Shown: piece after piece, positions 31,727 to 39,708 of the stretch
How the letters are laid out: each line of letters starts with the position of its first letter
Numbering within the stretch: the first letter of the stretch is position 1
Origin: Phycicoccus avicenniae_A
Lineage (GTDB): Bacteria; Actinomycetota; Actinomycetes; Actinomycetales; Dermatophilaceae
DNA length: 64,000 nt
Direction of reading: 5' to 3'
NCBI RefSeq assembly: GCF_050496545.1
Contig: NZ_JBNVZV010000003.1
Span: 62,001 to 126,000 of the forward strand
Program-made: the position numbers and the translations under genes
The notes under the pieces: generated by a model
Told to the model about the DNA's origin: nothing
The model's input: only the letters and a program-made list of their open reading frames with translations
Databases searched by the model: none

Positions 31727-32281
31727 TCAGGCCAGGCCGAGGTCCCCGAGCGAGAAGACGTGCCGGTACTTGAGCCCGGCCTCGGCGAACTTCTCGGCCG
31801 CACCGGTGGCGCGGTCCGCGATGGTCGCGACGGCGACGACCGTGGCACCCGCCTCCTGTGCGGCCTGCGCGGCGTCGAGCGGCGAGGCGCCCGTGGTGGA
31901 GGTGTCCTCGACGACGAGCACGCGGCGCCCGGCGATCGACGGGCCCTCGATGCGCTGCTGCAGTCCGTGCGCCTTGCCCGCCTTGCGGACGACGAACGCG
32001 TCCAGCCGCCCACCGGCCGCGGCGCGCGCGTGGAGCATCGAGGTGGCGACGGGGTCGGCGCCGAGGGTCAGGCCGCCGACCGCGTCGAAGTCGAGGTCGG
32101 CGACGAGGTCGAGCATCACCCGGCCGACGAGCGGGCTCGCCTCACCGTCGAGGGTGATGCGGCGCAGGTCGACGTAGTAGTCGGCCTCCTTGCCCGAGGA
32201 GAGGGTGACGCGGCCGTGGACCACGGCCTTGTCGCGCACGATGTCGAGGAGGCGGGCACGGTCGGCGGCGATGTCGGTCAC
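31727..32281 (-). CDS. pyrE: Orotate phosphoribosyltransferase
   Basis: 184 residues; condenses orotate with PRPP to make OMP in pyrimidine synthesis. VTLSSGKEADYYVDLRR is the family N-terminal signature, and VLVVEDTSTTGASPLDAA is the PRPP-binding loop. The standard loop sequence has DD(V/L)xTTG; here it is EDTSTTG, a pattern common in actinobacterial PyrE. GTG 32281 is favoured over GTG 32290 because TACGGT (32289-32294) lies exactly seven bases before it. It is isolated from other pyr genes. Confidence 0.94.
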   Translation of the reverse strand: MTDIAADRARLLDIVRDKAVVHGRVTLSSGKEADYYVDLRRITLDGEASPLVGRVMLDLVADLDFDAVGGLTLGADPVATSMLHARAAAGGRLDAFVVRKAGKAHGLQQRIEGPSIAGRRVLVVEDTSTTGASPLDAAQAAQEAGATVVAVATIADRATGAAEKFAEAGLKYRHVFSLGDLGLA

Positions 32282-32332
32282 GGCCCCCACCGTAGGGGCT
32301 CCCCGCGGCCGCCGGGCGAGCGCGTCCGCCGC

Positions 32333-32818
32333 TCAGGGACGGCGGCGCGGCGGCGTGGTGCCGAAGAAGGCTGCGCCGAGGTCGGTGGAGACCACGCCGG
32401 TGCCCCACTCCCCGCCCCAGCCGACGCCGCCGCGCACGAGCGGCTCGTCGTCGGGCTCCGGGTCGGGGTCGGTGCCGTCCCAGACGTCGCCGCCGACGGC
32501 GAGGGTCCGGCCGGTGGGGCTGCTGACGACCGCCCGCGCGAGCACCCGGAGCAGGTCGGGGCGCAGCCCGTCGAGCAGGACGCGGGGGCGCCGGCGCTCG
32601 GCGAGCACGAGCAGCCGGGCGACCTCGTGGACGTCGTCGGGGTGCAGCCGCGTGCCGGTGAGGAGCAGCCGCTGCACCTCGGCGAGGAGCAGCCCGCGGG
32701 CCGCGGACCCCAGCGCGGTCAGGGCGTGGCGGTGCGCCGTCTCCTGCCAGTCGACAGGGCCGGTGCGCAGCAGGTGGCGGTACTCGCGGAGCACCGCCGT
32801 CTCGGCGGCGGGTCGCAC
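32333..32818 (-). CDS. Hypothetical protein, 161 residues
   Basis: Not recognised. An alpha-helical, arginine/leucine-rich protein (ALTALGSAARGLLLAEVQRLL, EVARLLVLAERRRPRVLLDGLRPDLLRVLARAV) with an acidic Asp-Pro-rich stretch and a glycine/tryptophan-rich tail. No signal or membrane segment. The GTG at 32818 is supported by a TACCCT box (32826-32831) seven bases upstream, which also argues that the gene is real. Codon use is like its neighbours. Confidence 0.65.
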   Translation of the reverse strand: MRPAAETAVLREYRHLLRTGPVDWQETAHRHALTALGSAARGLLLAEVQRLLLTGTRLHPDDVHEVARLLVLAERRRPRVLLDGLRPDLLRVLARAVVSSPTGRTLAVGGDVWDGTDPDPEPDDEPLVRGGVGWGGEWGTGVVSTDLGAAFFGTTPPRRRP

Positions 32819-32905
32819 CCTCCCGAGGGTACGTCCGGGCCGCGGGAACCGGAAGGTCCGAGGCGCCGTCGGACCCCCGCACCACCGACCCCGGAGGAGA
32901 CCGCG

Positions 32906-33100
32906 ATGACCCAGCCCGTCCCGTCCCAGGCCCCCGAGCTGCGCTGCCCGCTCTGTGCGTGCACCGACTTCCAGCGCGAGGAGTCGCGCCAGGAGTCGCG
33001 GTGGGGCTTCACCTCCCACCGGATGACGCTGCTCGTCTGCCGGCGCTGCCGCTACGTCCTGCACTTCTACGACGCCCACTCGATCTTCGACGTCGACTGA
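32906..33100 (+). CDS. Small zinc-ribbon protein, 64 residues
   Basis: CPLC near residue 14 and CRRC near residue 46 form a two-knuckle zinc ribbon around a basic, arginine-rich loop, so it likely binds zinc and perhaps nucleic acid. Ends in an acidic IFDVD. ATG 32906 follows CGGAGGAGACCGCG, an excellent ribosome site. Partner unknown. A long hairpin follows the stop. Confidence 0.75.
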   Translation: MTQPVPSQAPELRCPLCACTDFQREESRQESRWGFTSHRMTLLVCRRCRYVLHFYDAHSIFDVD

Positions 33101-33123
33101 CGACGCACCGGGCGCACGACGAC

Positions 33124-33151
33124 GGGCCGGCCGCGGAGGGGCGGCCGGCCC
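33124..33151. terminator. Hairpin between convergent zinc-ribbon and hypothetical genes
   Basis: GGGCCGGCCGC (33124-33134) pairs perfectly with GCGGCCGGCCC (33141-33151) over a six-base loop, 23 bases after the zinc-ribbon stop and 24 bases from the converging stop. Confidence 0.7.
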
Positions 33152-33175
33152 GCTGCGTCCGTCGACGGCTCCGGC

Positions 33176-33622
33176 TCAGCCGGCGGCGGCGTCCATCAGG
33201 CGCTCGGCGGCGGCACCGAGCGCCTCCTGCACCTCCGGGTCGTGGTCGTACTGGGCCGCGAGGCCGGCTGCGGTGACGGCGGCGGCCGCGAGCACCTGGC
33301 CGTCGTCCCACCCGCGCGGGGGCTTCGGGCGCGGCCAGCGGCGCGGCCACCCGGTGCCGCACCAGTCGTCGATCTCCTCGAGCATCGCGCGCGCCCCACC
33401 GCCGTCGCGCCCCCCGACGATGATGATCGAGCTGTAGACGATGCCGCGCATCAGGTCCGCGCCGACCTCGGCCTCGACCGGCGGCAGCGGCTGCGGGTTG
33501 AGCGCGACGGCGTCGCCGCGACGCGCGGCGCCCGCGAGCACCGGGCCGTGCGGGATGACGGCGTCCCACGCGCGCGGCGGGATGAGACCGAGCTTCGCGA
33601 GCGCCTTCCAGTTCCGAGCCAT
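33176..33622 (-). CDS. Hypothetical protein with LNPQPLPP motif
   Basis: 148 residues, soluble. The motif VALNPQPLPPVEAEVGADLMRG (seen in pieces) recurs in many uncharacterised actinobacterial proteins, with no known function. Also notable are a Trp/Pro-rich stretch (GWPRRWPRPKPPRGWDD) and an alanine-rich helical tail. ATG 33622 follows GAGGAGAACC. No clear link to its neighbours. Confidence 0.7.
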   Translation of the reverse strand: MARNWKALAKLGLIPPRAWDAVIPHGPVLAGAARRGDAVALNPQPLPPVEAEVGADLMRGIVYSSIIIVGGRDGGGARAMLEEIDDWCGTGWPRRWPRPKPPRGWDDGQVLAAAAVTAAGLAAQYDHDPEVQEALGAAAERLMDAAAG

Positions 33623-33707
33623 GGGGGTTCTCCTCGTCCGGGGTCCCGCGAGGTGCGGGGTCACCGGGGAGGAGCGCCGGGCACCGGCGGGTGATACGCC
33701 GGCCGGC

Positions 33708-34481
33708 TCAGCGGCGCCGCAGGGCCTCGACGACCCGGGCGGCGCCACCGCGCACGAGCGGGCGGGGCATCGCCCGGACGAGCGTCGAGAGCACCTTCCA
33801 CTGTGGGCCCGGCACCGAGACGACCTTCCCGGCCGCGGCGTCGGCCAGCCCCTGGCGGGCCACCTCGTCGGCGTCGAGCCACATCCCGCGCGGCACCCCG
33901 GGCAGCCGCATCCGCGCGCGCTCGTGGAACTCGCTGCGGGTCAGGCCGGGGCACACGGCCGTCACGGTGACGCCGGAGCCGCGCAGCTGACCCGCGAGCG
34001 CCTCGCTGAACACCGTGACGAAGGACTTCTCGGCGGCGTAGGTCCCGTTCGCCATGAACGAGGCGACCGAGCTGATGTTGACGATGCTCCCCCGGCCGCG
34101 CCCGCGCATCGCGCGCCCGGCGGCGTGGCTCGTGAGGAGGACCGCCCGCACCATCACGTCCAGCGCGGCCTCCTCCTGCGCGAGGTCGTTGTCGAGGAAG
34201 GGCCGGTGCAGGCCGAAGCCGGCGTTGTTCACCAGGACCTCGACCGGACGGGCCTCGTCGGCGAGCCGCCGGCAGACGTCGTCGGTCTGCGCCCGGTCGG
34301 CGAGGTCGGCGACGAGCACCTCGACCCCGACGCCGTGGGCCTGCCGCAGCTCGTCGGCGAGGCGCTCGAGGCGGGCGCGGTCGCGGGCCACGAGGACGAC
34401 GTCGTGGCCGTCGTGGGCCAGGCGCTGCGCGAACGCGCGGCCGATGCCGGCCGAGGCGCCGGTGACGAGGGCGGTGCTCAT
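33708..34481 (-). CDS. Short-chain dehydrogenase/reductase
   Basis: 257-residue Rossmann oxidoreductase. TGASAGIG is the cofactor loop, an Arg after the second strand (ARDRAR) favours NADPH, NNAG follows, then catalytic Ser in ISSVAS and Tyr-x-x-x-Lys in TYAAEKSF. C-terminal tail of 50 residues is basic, as in membrane-associated acyl-reductase-like members (DltE/YqjQ group). The substrate is unknown. ATG 34481 is 6 bases after TAGCGT (34488-34493), so leaderless. Confidence 0.9.
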   Translation of the reverse strand: MSTALVTGASAGIGRAFAQRLAHDGHDVVLVARDRARLERLADELRQAHGVGVEVLVADLADRAQTDDVCRRLADEARPVEVLVNNAGFGLHRPFLDNDLAQEEAALDVMVRAVLLTSHAAGRAMRGRGRGSIVNISSVASFMANGTYAAEKSFVTVFSEALAGQLRGSGVTVTAVCPGLTRSEFHERARMRLPGVPRGMWLDADEVARQGLADAAAGKVVSVPGPQWKVLSTLVRAMPRPLVRGGAARVVEALRRR

Positions 34482-34490
34482 CCGGGAACG

Positions 34491-35369
34491 CTAACCGGCG
34501 AGCCATCCGTCGAGGGCCTCGAGGACCTCGGCCGGCGCCTCCTCGGCGCAGAAGTGGCCGCCGGGGACCGCGTGGCCGGCGACGTCGTCGGCGTACCCGC
34601 GCCAGACGTCGAGGACGTCGTAGGTGCGGGCGACGAAGCCGCGCTCGCCCCAGAGCGCGAGCAGCGGCGCGGCCACCCGCTCGCCGGCGGCACGGCTCGC
34701 GCGGTCGTGCTCGAGGTCGATGCCGAGCGCGGCGCGGTAGTCCTCGCAGCTCGCGTGCACGGTCCCGGGCGTGAAGCAGCGGACGTACTCGGCCACGGCT
34801 TCCTCGTCGGGCGCGTGCCCGGGCGCCGACCACCGCCGGAGCTTCTCCCGGAGGAACCACTCGGGGTCGGTGCCGATGAGCCGCTCGGGCAGCCCGTCGG
34901 GCTGGGCGAGGAAGAACCAGTGGTAGTAGCCGGTCGCGAAGGCGGCGTCGGTGTGCTCGACCATGTGCAGCGTCGGCACGATGTCGAGGACGGCGAGCCG
35001 CTCGACCGCCTCCGGGTGGTCCAGCGCCAGCCGGTGCCCGACCCGGGCGCCGCGGTCGTGGCCGACGACGGCGAACCGGTCGTGGCCGAGCGCGGCCATC
35101 ACCTCGAGCACGTCCTGCGCCATCGCGCGCTTGGCGTAGCCGGCGTGGTCGGGGCCACCGGGCGGGGTGCTGCTGTCGCCGTAGCCGCGCAGGTCGGGGG
35201 CGACGACGGTGTGCCGGCGGGCGAGCGCGGGGGCGACGCGGTCCCAGAGGCGGTGGGTCTGCGGGTAGCCGTGGAGGAGGACGACCGGCGGGCCCTCGCC
35301 GCTCACGGCGACGTGGATCCGCGCCCCGTCCGTGTCGACGTCCGTCGTGCGCACCGCCGCTGCGTCCAT
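34491..35369 (-). CDS. Alpha/beta hydrolase, fluoroacetate dehalogenase-like
   Basis: 292 residues. Nucleophile Asp105 in VVGHDRGARVGHR with Arg106 and Arg109, then His150-Trp151 (YYHWFFLAQ), Tyr211 (HASCEDYRAA) and base His274 (PGGHFCAEE). Fluoroacetate dehalogenases use Asp, two Arg for the carboxylate and a His-Trp-Tyr fluoride pocket at these spacings, so the full set is present. Many such homologues act on other haloacids or as epoxide hydrolases, so defluorination is an inference. ATG 35369 follows GAGG. Not coupled to the SDR gene after it (9-base gap, separate -10 box). Confidence 0.85.
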   Translation of the reverse strand: MDAAAVRTTDVDTDGARIHVAVSGEGPPVVLLHGYPQTHRLWDRVAPALARRHTVVAPDLRGYGDSSTPPGGPDHAGYAKRAMAQDVLEVMAALGHDRFAVVGHDRGARVGHRLALDHPEAVERLAVLDIVPTLHMVEHTDAAFATGYYHWFFLAQPDGLPERLIGTDPEWFLREKLRRWSAPGHAPDEEAVAEYVRCFTPGTVHASCEDYRAALGIDLEHDRASRAAGERVAAPLLALWGERGFVARTYDVLDVWRGYADDVAGHAVPGGHFCAEEAPAEVLEALDGWLAG

Positions 35370-35421
35370 CACCCGATCCTCACACCCGGGGCCGTCGGAG
35401 GTGCTCGTTAGGGTTGGCGGC

Positions 35422-36201
35422 GTGCGCATCGCCACCTGGAACGTCAACTCCATCCGCTCCCGCATCGACCGCGTCGAGGCCTGGCTCCAGCGCACCGACG
35501 TCGACGTGCTCGCCATGCAGGAGACCAAGGCCCGCGAGGACCAGTTCCCGTTCGACCGCTTCGAGGCGCTCGGCTACGAGGTCGCCCACCACGGGCTGAA
35601 CCAGTGGAACGGCGTCGCGGTCCTGTCGCGGGTGGGGCTCACGGACGTGCAGGTCGGCTTCGACGGCGACCCCGGATGGGGCGAGCCGCTCGCGCCCGAG
35701 GCGCGCGCCATCGGAGCGACCTGCGGCGGCGTGCGGTTCTGGTCGGTGTACGTGCCGAACGGCCGCGCCCTCGAGGACCCGCACATGGCCTACAAGCTGG
35801 CCTGGCTCGGGCAGCTGCGGGACCGCGCCGTCGAGTGGGCCGCCGACGGCACGCCGGTCGCCCTCTGCGGGGACTGGAACATCGCGCCGCAGGACGAGGA
35901 CGTCTGGTCGATGGAGTATTACCTCGACAAGTCCCACGTCAGCCCGCCCGAGCGCGCCGCGTTCCACGCGTTCCTCGAGGCCGGGTTCGTCGACGTCGTG
36001 CGCCCGCACACCCCCGGCGCCTACACGTACTGGGACTACCAGCGCCTCGCGTTCCCCAAGAAGCGCGGGATGCGCATCGACTTCGTGCTCGGCTCGCCGT
36101 CGTTCGCGGCCCGCGTGGCCGGCGCGGCCATCGACCGCGAGGAGCGCAAGGGCACCGGCGCCAGCGACCACGCCCCGGTCGTCGTCGAGCTCGACGCCTG
36201 A
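35422..36201 (+). CDS. xth: Exodeoxyribonuclease III (AP endonuclease family)
   Basis: 259-residue magnesium-dependent nuclease of base excision repair that cuts at abasic sites. RIATWNVNSIRSR opens the fold, MQETKA carries the metal-binding Glu, CGDWNIAPQDEDV the Asp-x-Asn pair, MRIDFVL the second Asp, and GASDHAPV the catalytic Asp-His. GTG 35422 is seven bases after TAGGGT (35409-35414), so leaderless. The divergent partner is the hydrolase gene; a Fpg glycosylase gene follows 0.5 kb downstream on the other strand. Confidence 0.93.
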   Translation: MRIATWNVNSIRSRIDRVEAWLQRTDVDVLAMQETKAREDQFPFDRFEALGYEVAHHGLNQWNGVAVLSRVGLTDVQVGFDGDPGWGEPLAPEARAIGATCGGVRFWSVYVPNGRALEDPHMAYKLAWLGQLRDRAVEWAADGTPVALCGDWNIAPQDEDVWSMEYYLDKSHVSPPERAAFHAFLEAGFVDVVRPHTPGAYTYWDYQRLAFPKKRGMRIDFVLGSPSFAARVAGAAIDREERKGTGASDHAPVVVELDA

Positions 36202-36272
36202 GCGGGGCCCGGGCGTCGAACGTCCGGCCGCGGGGGCTGACGGACGTCGGGGGTCGGGGTTACCGTGCCGGG

Positions 36273-36686
36273 ATGACCCGTCCGCCCCACGAGAACGTCG
36301 CGACGGTCCTCGTCGACCCGGCGGTGCTCGCTGCCCTCGAGGTGAGCCTGATGCACCTCGACCTGCGGGTGTGGCCGATGGCGACGGCACCGATCTGCGA
36401 GGACGGCCCGCGCCAGGCGTTCCAGTACCGCCGGCGGGTCGTGGAGGCACGCCGCGGGGCCTGGGACGACGCCGCCGACTGGGTGCCGGCGTGGATCTCC
36501 TTCGGCGGCTCCTGGCGCCAGGGCGCCGAGCCGCTGCCGTGGGCGGCGCACGCCGCGTTGTGGGACGAGCTGGCGCGCTGGGGGTCGCACGTGCGCTACC
36601 GCAAGTGCCTCACCGGGGTCGCGCCCCTGCCGGTGCCGGTCGGCGTCGACGGCGAGGGGTCGGGCCCGAGCCTGCGCCACGCCTGA
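36273..36686 (+). CDS. Hypothetical protein, 137 residues
   Basis: Not recognised. Soluble, tryptophan-rich (WPMAT, WDDAADWVPAWISFGGSWRQG, LWDELARWG), with no catalytic signature. ATG 36273 is 6 bases after TACCGT (36261-36266), and codon use matches neighbours, so it is a real gene. It converges on fpg with a 9-base gap. Confidence 0.7.
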   Translation: MTRPPHENVATVLVDPAVLAALEVSLMHLDLRVWPMATAPICEDGPRQAFQYRRRVVEARRGAWDDAADWVPAWISFGGSWRQGAEPLPWAAHAALWDELARWGSHVRYRKCLTGVAPLPVPVGVDGEGSGPSLRHA

Positions 36687-36695
36687 GGCACCGCC

Positions 36696-37508
36696 TCAGA
36701 CCTGCTCGCGGGGGCAGAACCAGGTCGTGCGGCCGCCCACCGTGGCGCGGCGCATCTCGGCCCCGCAGCGCGGGCAGTGCCCGTCGGCGCCCCGGTGCGG
36801 CACGACCTCGAGCGTGTGCACCCCGCCCTGCCGCACCGCGGTGCGCACCGCCGAGCGCAGCCTCCGCCGCAGCCCGTCGAGCTCCTCGACGGTCAGCTCT
36901 CCCGCCGGCCGCCGCGGGTCGAGCCGGGCCTGCCAGAGCACCTCGTCGGCGAGCAGGTTCCCCACCCCCGCGATGGTGGTCTGGTCGAGCAGCCGGGCCT
37001 TGAGCGGCAGCCGCCCCCGCCCGACCCGCTCGCGGAACTCCTCGCGCCCCACCTCCGCGGCGTCGGGTCCGAGCGCGTCGACGTCGGGGTCCAGCCGCAC
37101 CCGGCCGAGCCGGCGCGGGTCGAGGAGGCGCAGCATCCCGCCGTCCTCGAAGACCAGCGAGAAGCGGAACCAGACCTCCCGGCGGCGGCTCGGGTCGGCG
37201 CGCCGGCCGGTGCCCTGGTAGTCCCCACCCTCGGCCACGCCACCGGGACCGCTGACGAGGATGCGCCCGCTCATCCCGAGGTGGATGCCGAGGGTCGGCG
37301 CCGCGACGCCCGACACCTCGCACCACATCGACTTCCCCCGCCGGTGCGCCGCCGTCAGGTGCCGGCCGACGAGGGCGTCGCGGATCTCGCCGGGCCGGTG
37401 CGGCCGGCACTCCCAGGTGTCGGAGTCGTCGACGTCGACGACGGTGCGCTGCAGGCCCGCCCGTTCGATGACGGCGCGGGCGGACTCGACCTCGGGAAGC
37501 TCGGGCAT
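36696..37508 (-). CDS. Fpg/Nei-type DNA glycosylase with an altered zinc finger
   Basis: 270 residues. The catalytic N-terminus PELPEVE (Pro2, Glu3) and IHLGMSGR, then QTTIAGVGNLLADEVLW (helix-two-turn-helix) identify an Fpg-type 8-oxoguanine/AP lyase. The C-terminal finger has CPRC near 245 and Cys265 but the last position is Glu268 where the family has Cys (FCPREQ instead of CPxCQ), so only three of four zinc ligands remain. Longer than average by a 15-residue acidic/Gly insert before FRFSLVFEDGG. Start at ATG 37508 fits the invariant MPELPE. Confidence 0.9.
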   Translation of the reverse strand: MPELPEVESARAVIERAGLQRTVVDVDDSDTWECRPHRPGEIRDALVGRHLTAAHRRGKSMWCEVSGVAAPTLGIHLGMSGRILVSGPGGVAEGGDYQGTGRRADPSRRREVWFRFSLVFEDGGMLRLLDPRRLGRVRLDPDVDALGPDAAEVGREEFRERVGRGRLPLKARLLDQTTIAGVGNLLADEVLWQARLDPRRPAGELTVEELDGLRRRLRSAVRTAVRQGGVHTLEVVPHRGADGHCPRCGAEMRRATVGGRTTWFCPREQV

Positions 37509-37515
37509 CCGCCGG

Positions 37516-38025
37516 TCAGCCGCGGGTGAGGATGCCCGCGGCGTACGACGCCTGGCCCACGTGCTGGGTGGCGTCGTTGAGCGCGCTGACGAGGCGCACG
37601 GCCAGGGTGACCGGCGGGTCCCAGTCCTCGTCGACGACCCGGTCGAGCTCGGCATCGGTGACCGTTCCGAGGGCGTCGGCGACGAGGGCGTGCGTGGCGT
37701 CGAAGTAGCCGCGCAGGTCGGCCGCGGAGGCGCGGACCGCGAGGACGTCGTCGTACGACATGCCGTACCCGTGGGCGCTGGCCGGGAAGGGCAGCCCGAA
37801 CCGGTCGAACCAGCCGTCGCTCGTCCACGCGACGTCGCGGTCGAAGGCGTCGGCGACGTGGGTGTCGAGGACGCGGGTCAGGTGCCAGATCAGCCAGGCG
37901 ACGGTGTTGGCGCCCTCGGCCGGCGGCTCGGCGAGCCGCTCCTCGGGGGTGTCCTCGAGCAGCCCGTGCACGGTCTCTCGCACGCGGTCGAGGGTGTCGA
38001 GGAGGAGGTCGCTCGTGGTGGCCAT
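37516..38025 (-). CDS. DinB-like/DUF664 family protein
   Basis: 169-residue four-helix-bundle protein. HLTRVLDTHVADAF and NDATQHVGQASYAAGIL supply the spaced histidines (with an Asp/Asn) that bind a metal in DinB/DUF664 proteins; several members are thiol (mycothiol) transferases. The substrate is unknown. ATG 38025 is 6 bases after TAGCGT (38032-38037). It is followed at 7 bases by fpg on the same strand. Confidence 0.82.
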   Translation of the reverse strand: MATTSDLLLDTLDRVRETVHGLLEDTPEERLAEPPAEGANTVAWLIWHLTRVLDTHVADAFDRDVAWTSDGWFDRFGLPFPASAHGYGMSYDDVLAVRASAADLRGYFDATHALVADALGTVTDAELDRVVDEDWDPPVTLAVRLVSALNDATQHVGQASYAAGILTRG

Positions 38026-38034
38026 GGGCCGACG

Positions 38035-39708
38035 CTACCCGCGGGCGGCGAGGGCGAACCCCTCCGGCCGGGAGGCGTCCGGGCGGTGGGCGGCCCGGCC
38101 GAGGGTGAGCGCCAGCAGGGCTCCGAGCGCCGCGGCGCCGGCCGCCCCGCGGAAGACGGACGACACCTGGACGACGGCCGCCTCCCGCAGCGCGTCGGTG
38201 TCGGTGGGGTCGGGCAGCGCGGCGACCGCGCCGTAGTACGCGTGCAGCCCGACGGCGGTGAGCAGCGCGAGCCCGACGACCATCCCGACCATCCGGGCGA
38301 CGACGACGAGGGCCGAGGCGGTTCCGTGCGTCTCCTCGGAGGACTCCGCGAGCGCGGCGTCGTTGACGGGCGCCAGGGCCAGGCCTATGCCGAGGCCCGT
38401 CACGGCGAGCACGAGCGTCGAGGTCCACTGCTCGAGCGACCCGCTGCCCCACGTCGACATCACCGCGAGTCCCGTTGCCGTGAGGGCCAGTCCGACACCG
38501 GCGATGATGCCCGCGCCGACCCGGCGCAGCAGCCAGCCACCGGCCAGCGCGCCGACGGGCACGGCCACGAGGAAGCGGACGAGCACGAGCGCCGCCTCCC
38601 CCTGGTCGGTGGTGTGGACGAGCCGGGCGAGCAGCGGCACGTCGACGACGACCGCGACGAGCGCGACCCCGACGAGCAGCGAGACGCCGAGGGCGCGCAC
38701 CAGCCGGCCGCGGACGAGCCCCCGGGGCACGAGCGGCGCCACCGCGCGGCGGTGGTGGACGAGGTAGGCGAGCACCAGGAGGACGGCCACCGGGAGGAGC
38801 GCGTAGCCGAGCGGCCCGACGACCTCGCGCTCGGGCTCGGCGGCGGCGAAGGTGAGGACGACGCATCCGAGCGCCCCGCCGACGAGCGCGGCCCCGAGCA
38901 GGTCGACCCGCCGCAGCGCCGCCCAACGGCCGTGCATCACGGCGGCGAGCGCCAGGACCGTGAGCACCACCGCCACCCCACCGACGGGCGTCGCCAGCCG
39001 CGAGGTCGCGTCGCCGAAGGGGACGAAGGGCACCCCCAGCTCGACGCTCGTCGCCAGCGACTCCGGCGCCGCCAGCGCGAGCCATCCGGTGGCCACGGCC
39101 AGCGCACCGAGCACGGTCGGCAGCACGCGCGGGCGCCGCACCCCGCCCCCGCCGGTGACGACCACGGCCACCGCGAGCACCACCCCGGCGAGCGCCCCGA
39201 CCCAGAAGATGGCGCGCCAGTCGGCGACGACGAGCACCGCCGCCCCCAGCACCGGCCCGAGCACCGACCCCAGCTCCTGGACGGCGCCCACCACACCGAG
39301 CGGCACGCCGCGCCGCCCGGCCGGCCAGAGGTCGGCGACGAGCGCGAGGGTGGCCGGCACCAGGCCGCCGCCGCCCACGCCCTGGACCACCCGGCCCGCC
39401 ACCAGCACCGGCAGCTCGACGGCGAGCGCGGTGACCATCGACCCGACGACGAAGACGGCGAGGCAGCCGAGGAGGACGCGGCGCCGGTCGACGAGGTCGG
39501 CCAGCCGCCCGACGAGGGGCAGGACCGCGACGTAACCCAGGAGGAAGCCGGAGACGATGGGGGTCGCGCGCTGGAGGGAGTCGATGCCCACGCCGACACC
39601 GCGCATCATGTCGGTGAGCGCCAGGACGACGACGTAGGTGTCGGCGGCGGCGAGCGCGACGGCGACGGAGGCCGCGCCGAGCAGCGCCCTAGGGGCGGGT
39701 GATCTCAA
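38035..39708 (-). CDS. MFS efflux protein (DHA2-like, P55-type)
   Basis: 557 residues with about 14 membrane helices; loop GRLADLVDRRRVLLG and motif C-like GAVQELGSVLGPVLGAAV mark a drug:proton antiporter. The upstream gene encodes an LprG/LppX-family lipoprotein whose last 20 bases overlap this start, the same order as the mycobacterial lprG-Rv1410c (P55) pair, where the two proteins move lipids and drugs to the cell surface. The start is TTG at 39708 by position; a slightly later start is possible. Confidence 0.85.
   Translation of the reverse strand: MRSPAPRALLGAASVAVALAAADTYVVVLALTDMMRGVGVGIDSLQRATPIVSGFLLGYVAVLPLVGRLADLVDRRRVLLGCLAVFVVGSMVTALAVELPVLVAGRVVQGVGGGGLVPATLALVADLWPAGRRGVPLGVVGAVQELGSVLGPVLGAAVLVVADWRAIFWVGALAGVVLAVAVVVTGGGGVRRPRVLPTVLGALAVATGWLALAAPESLATSVELGVPFVPFGDATSRLATPVGGVAVVLTVLALAAVMHGRWAALRRVDLLGAALVGGALGCVVLTFAAAEPEREVVGPLGYALLPVAVLLVLAYLVHHRRAVAPLVPRGLVRGRLVRALGVSLLVGVALVAVVVDVPLLARLVHTTDQGEAALVLVRFLVAVPVGALAGGWLLRRVGAGIIAGVGLALTATGLAVMSTWGSGSLEQWTSTLVLAVTGLGIGLALAPVNDAALAESSEETHGTASALVVVARMVGMVVGLALLTAVGLHAYYGAVAALPDPTDTDALREAAVVQVSSVFRGAAGAAALGALLALTLGRAAHRPDASRPEGFALAARG

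Noticed and set aside
33708..35369. SDR and fluoroacetate dehalogenase-like genes as a dehalogenation operon
   Set aside because: They are nine bases apart on the same strand, but the SDR gene has its own -10 box at 34488-34493 and no functional link is visible.
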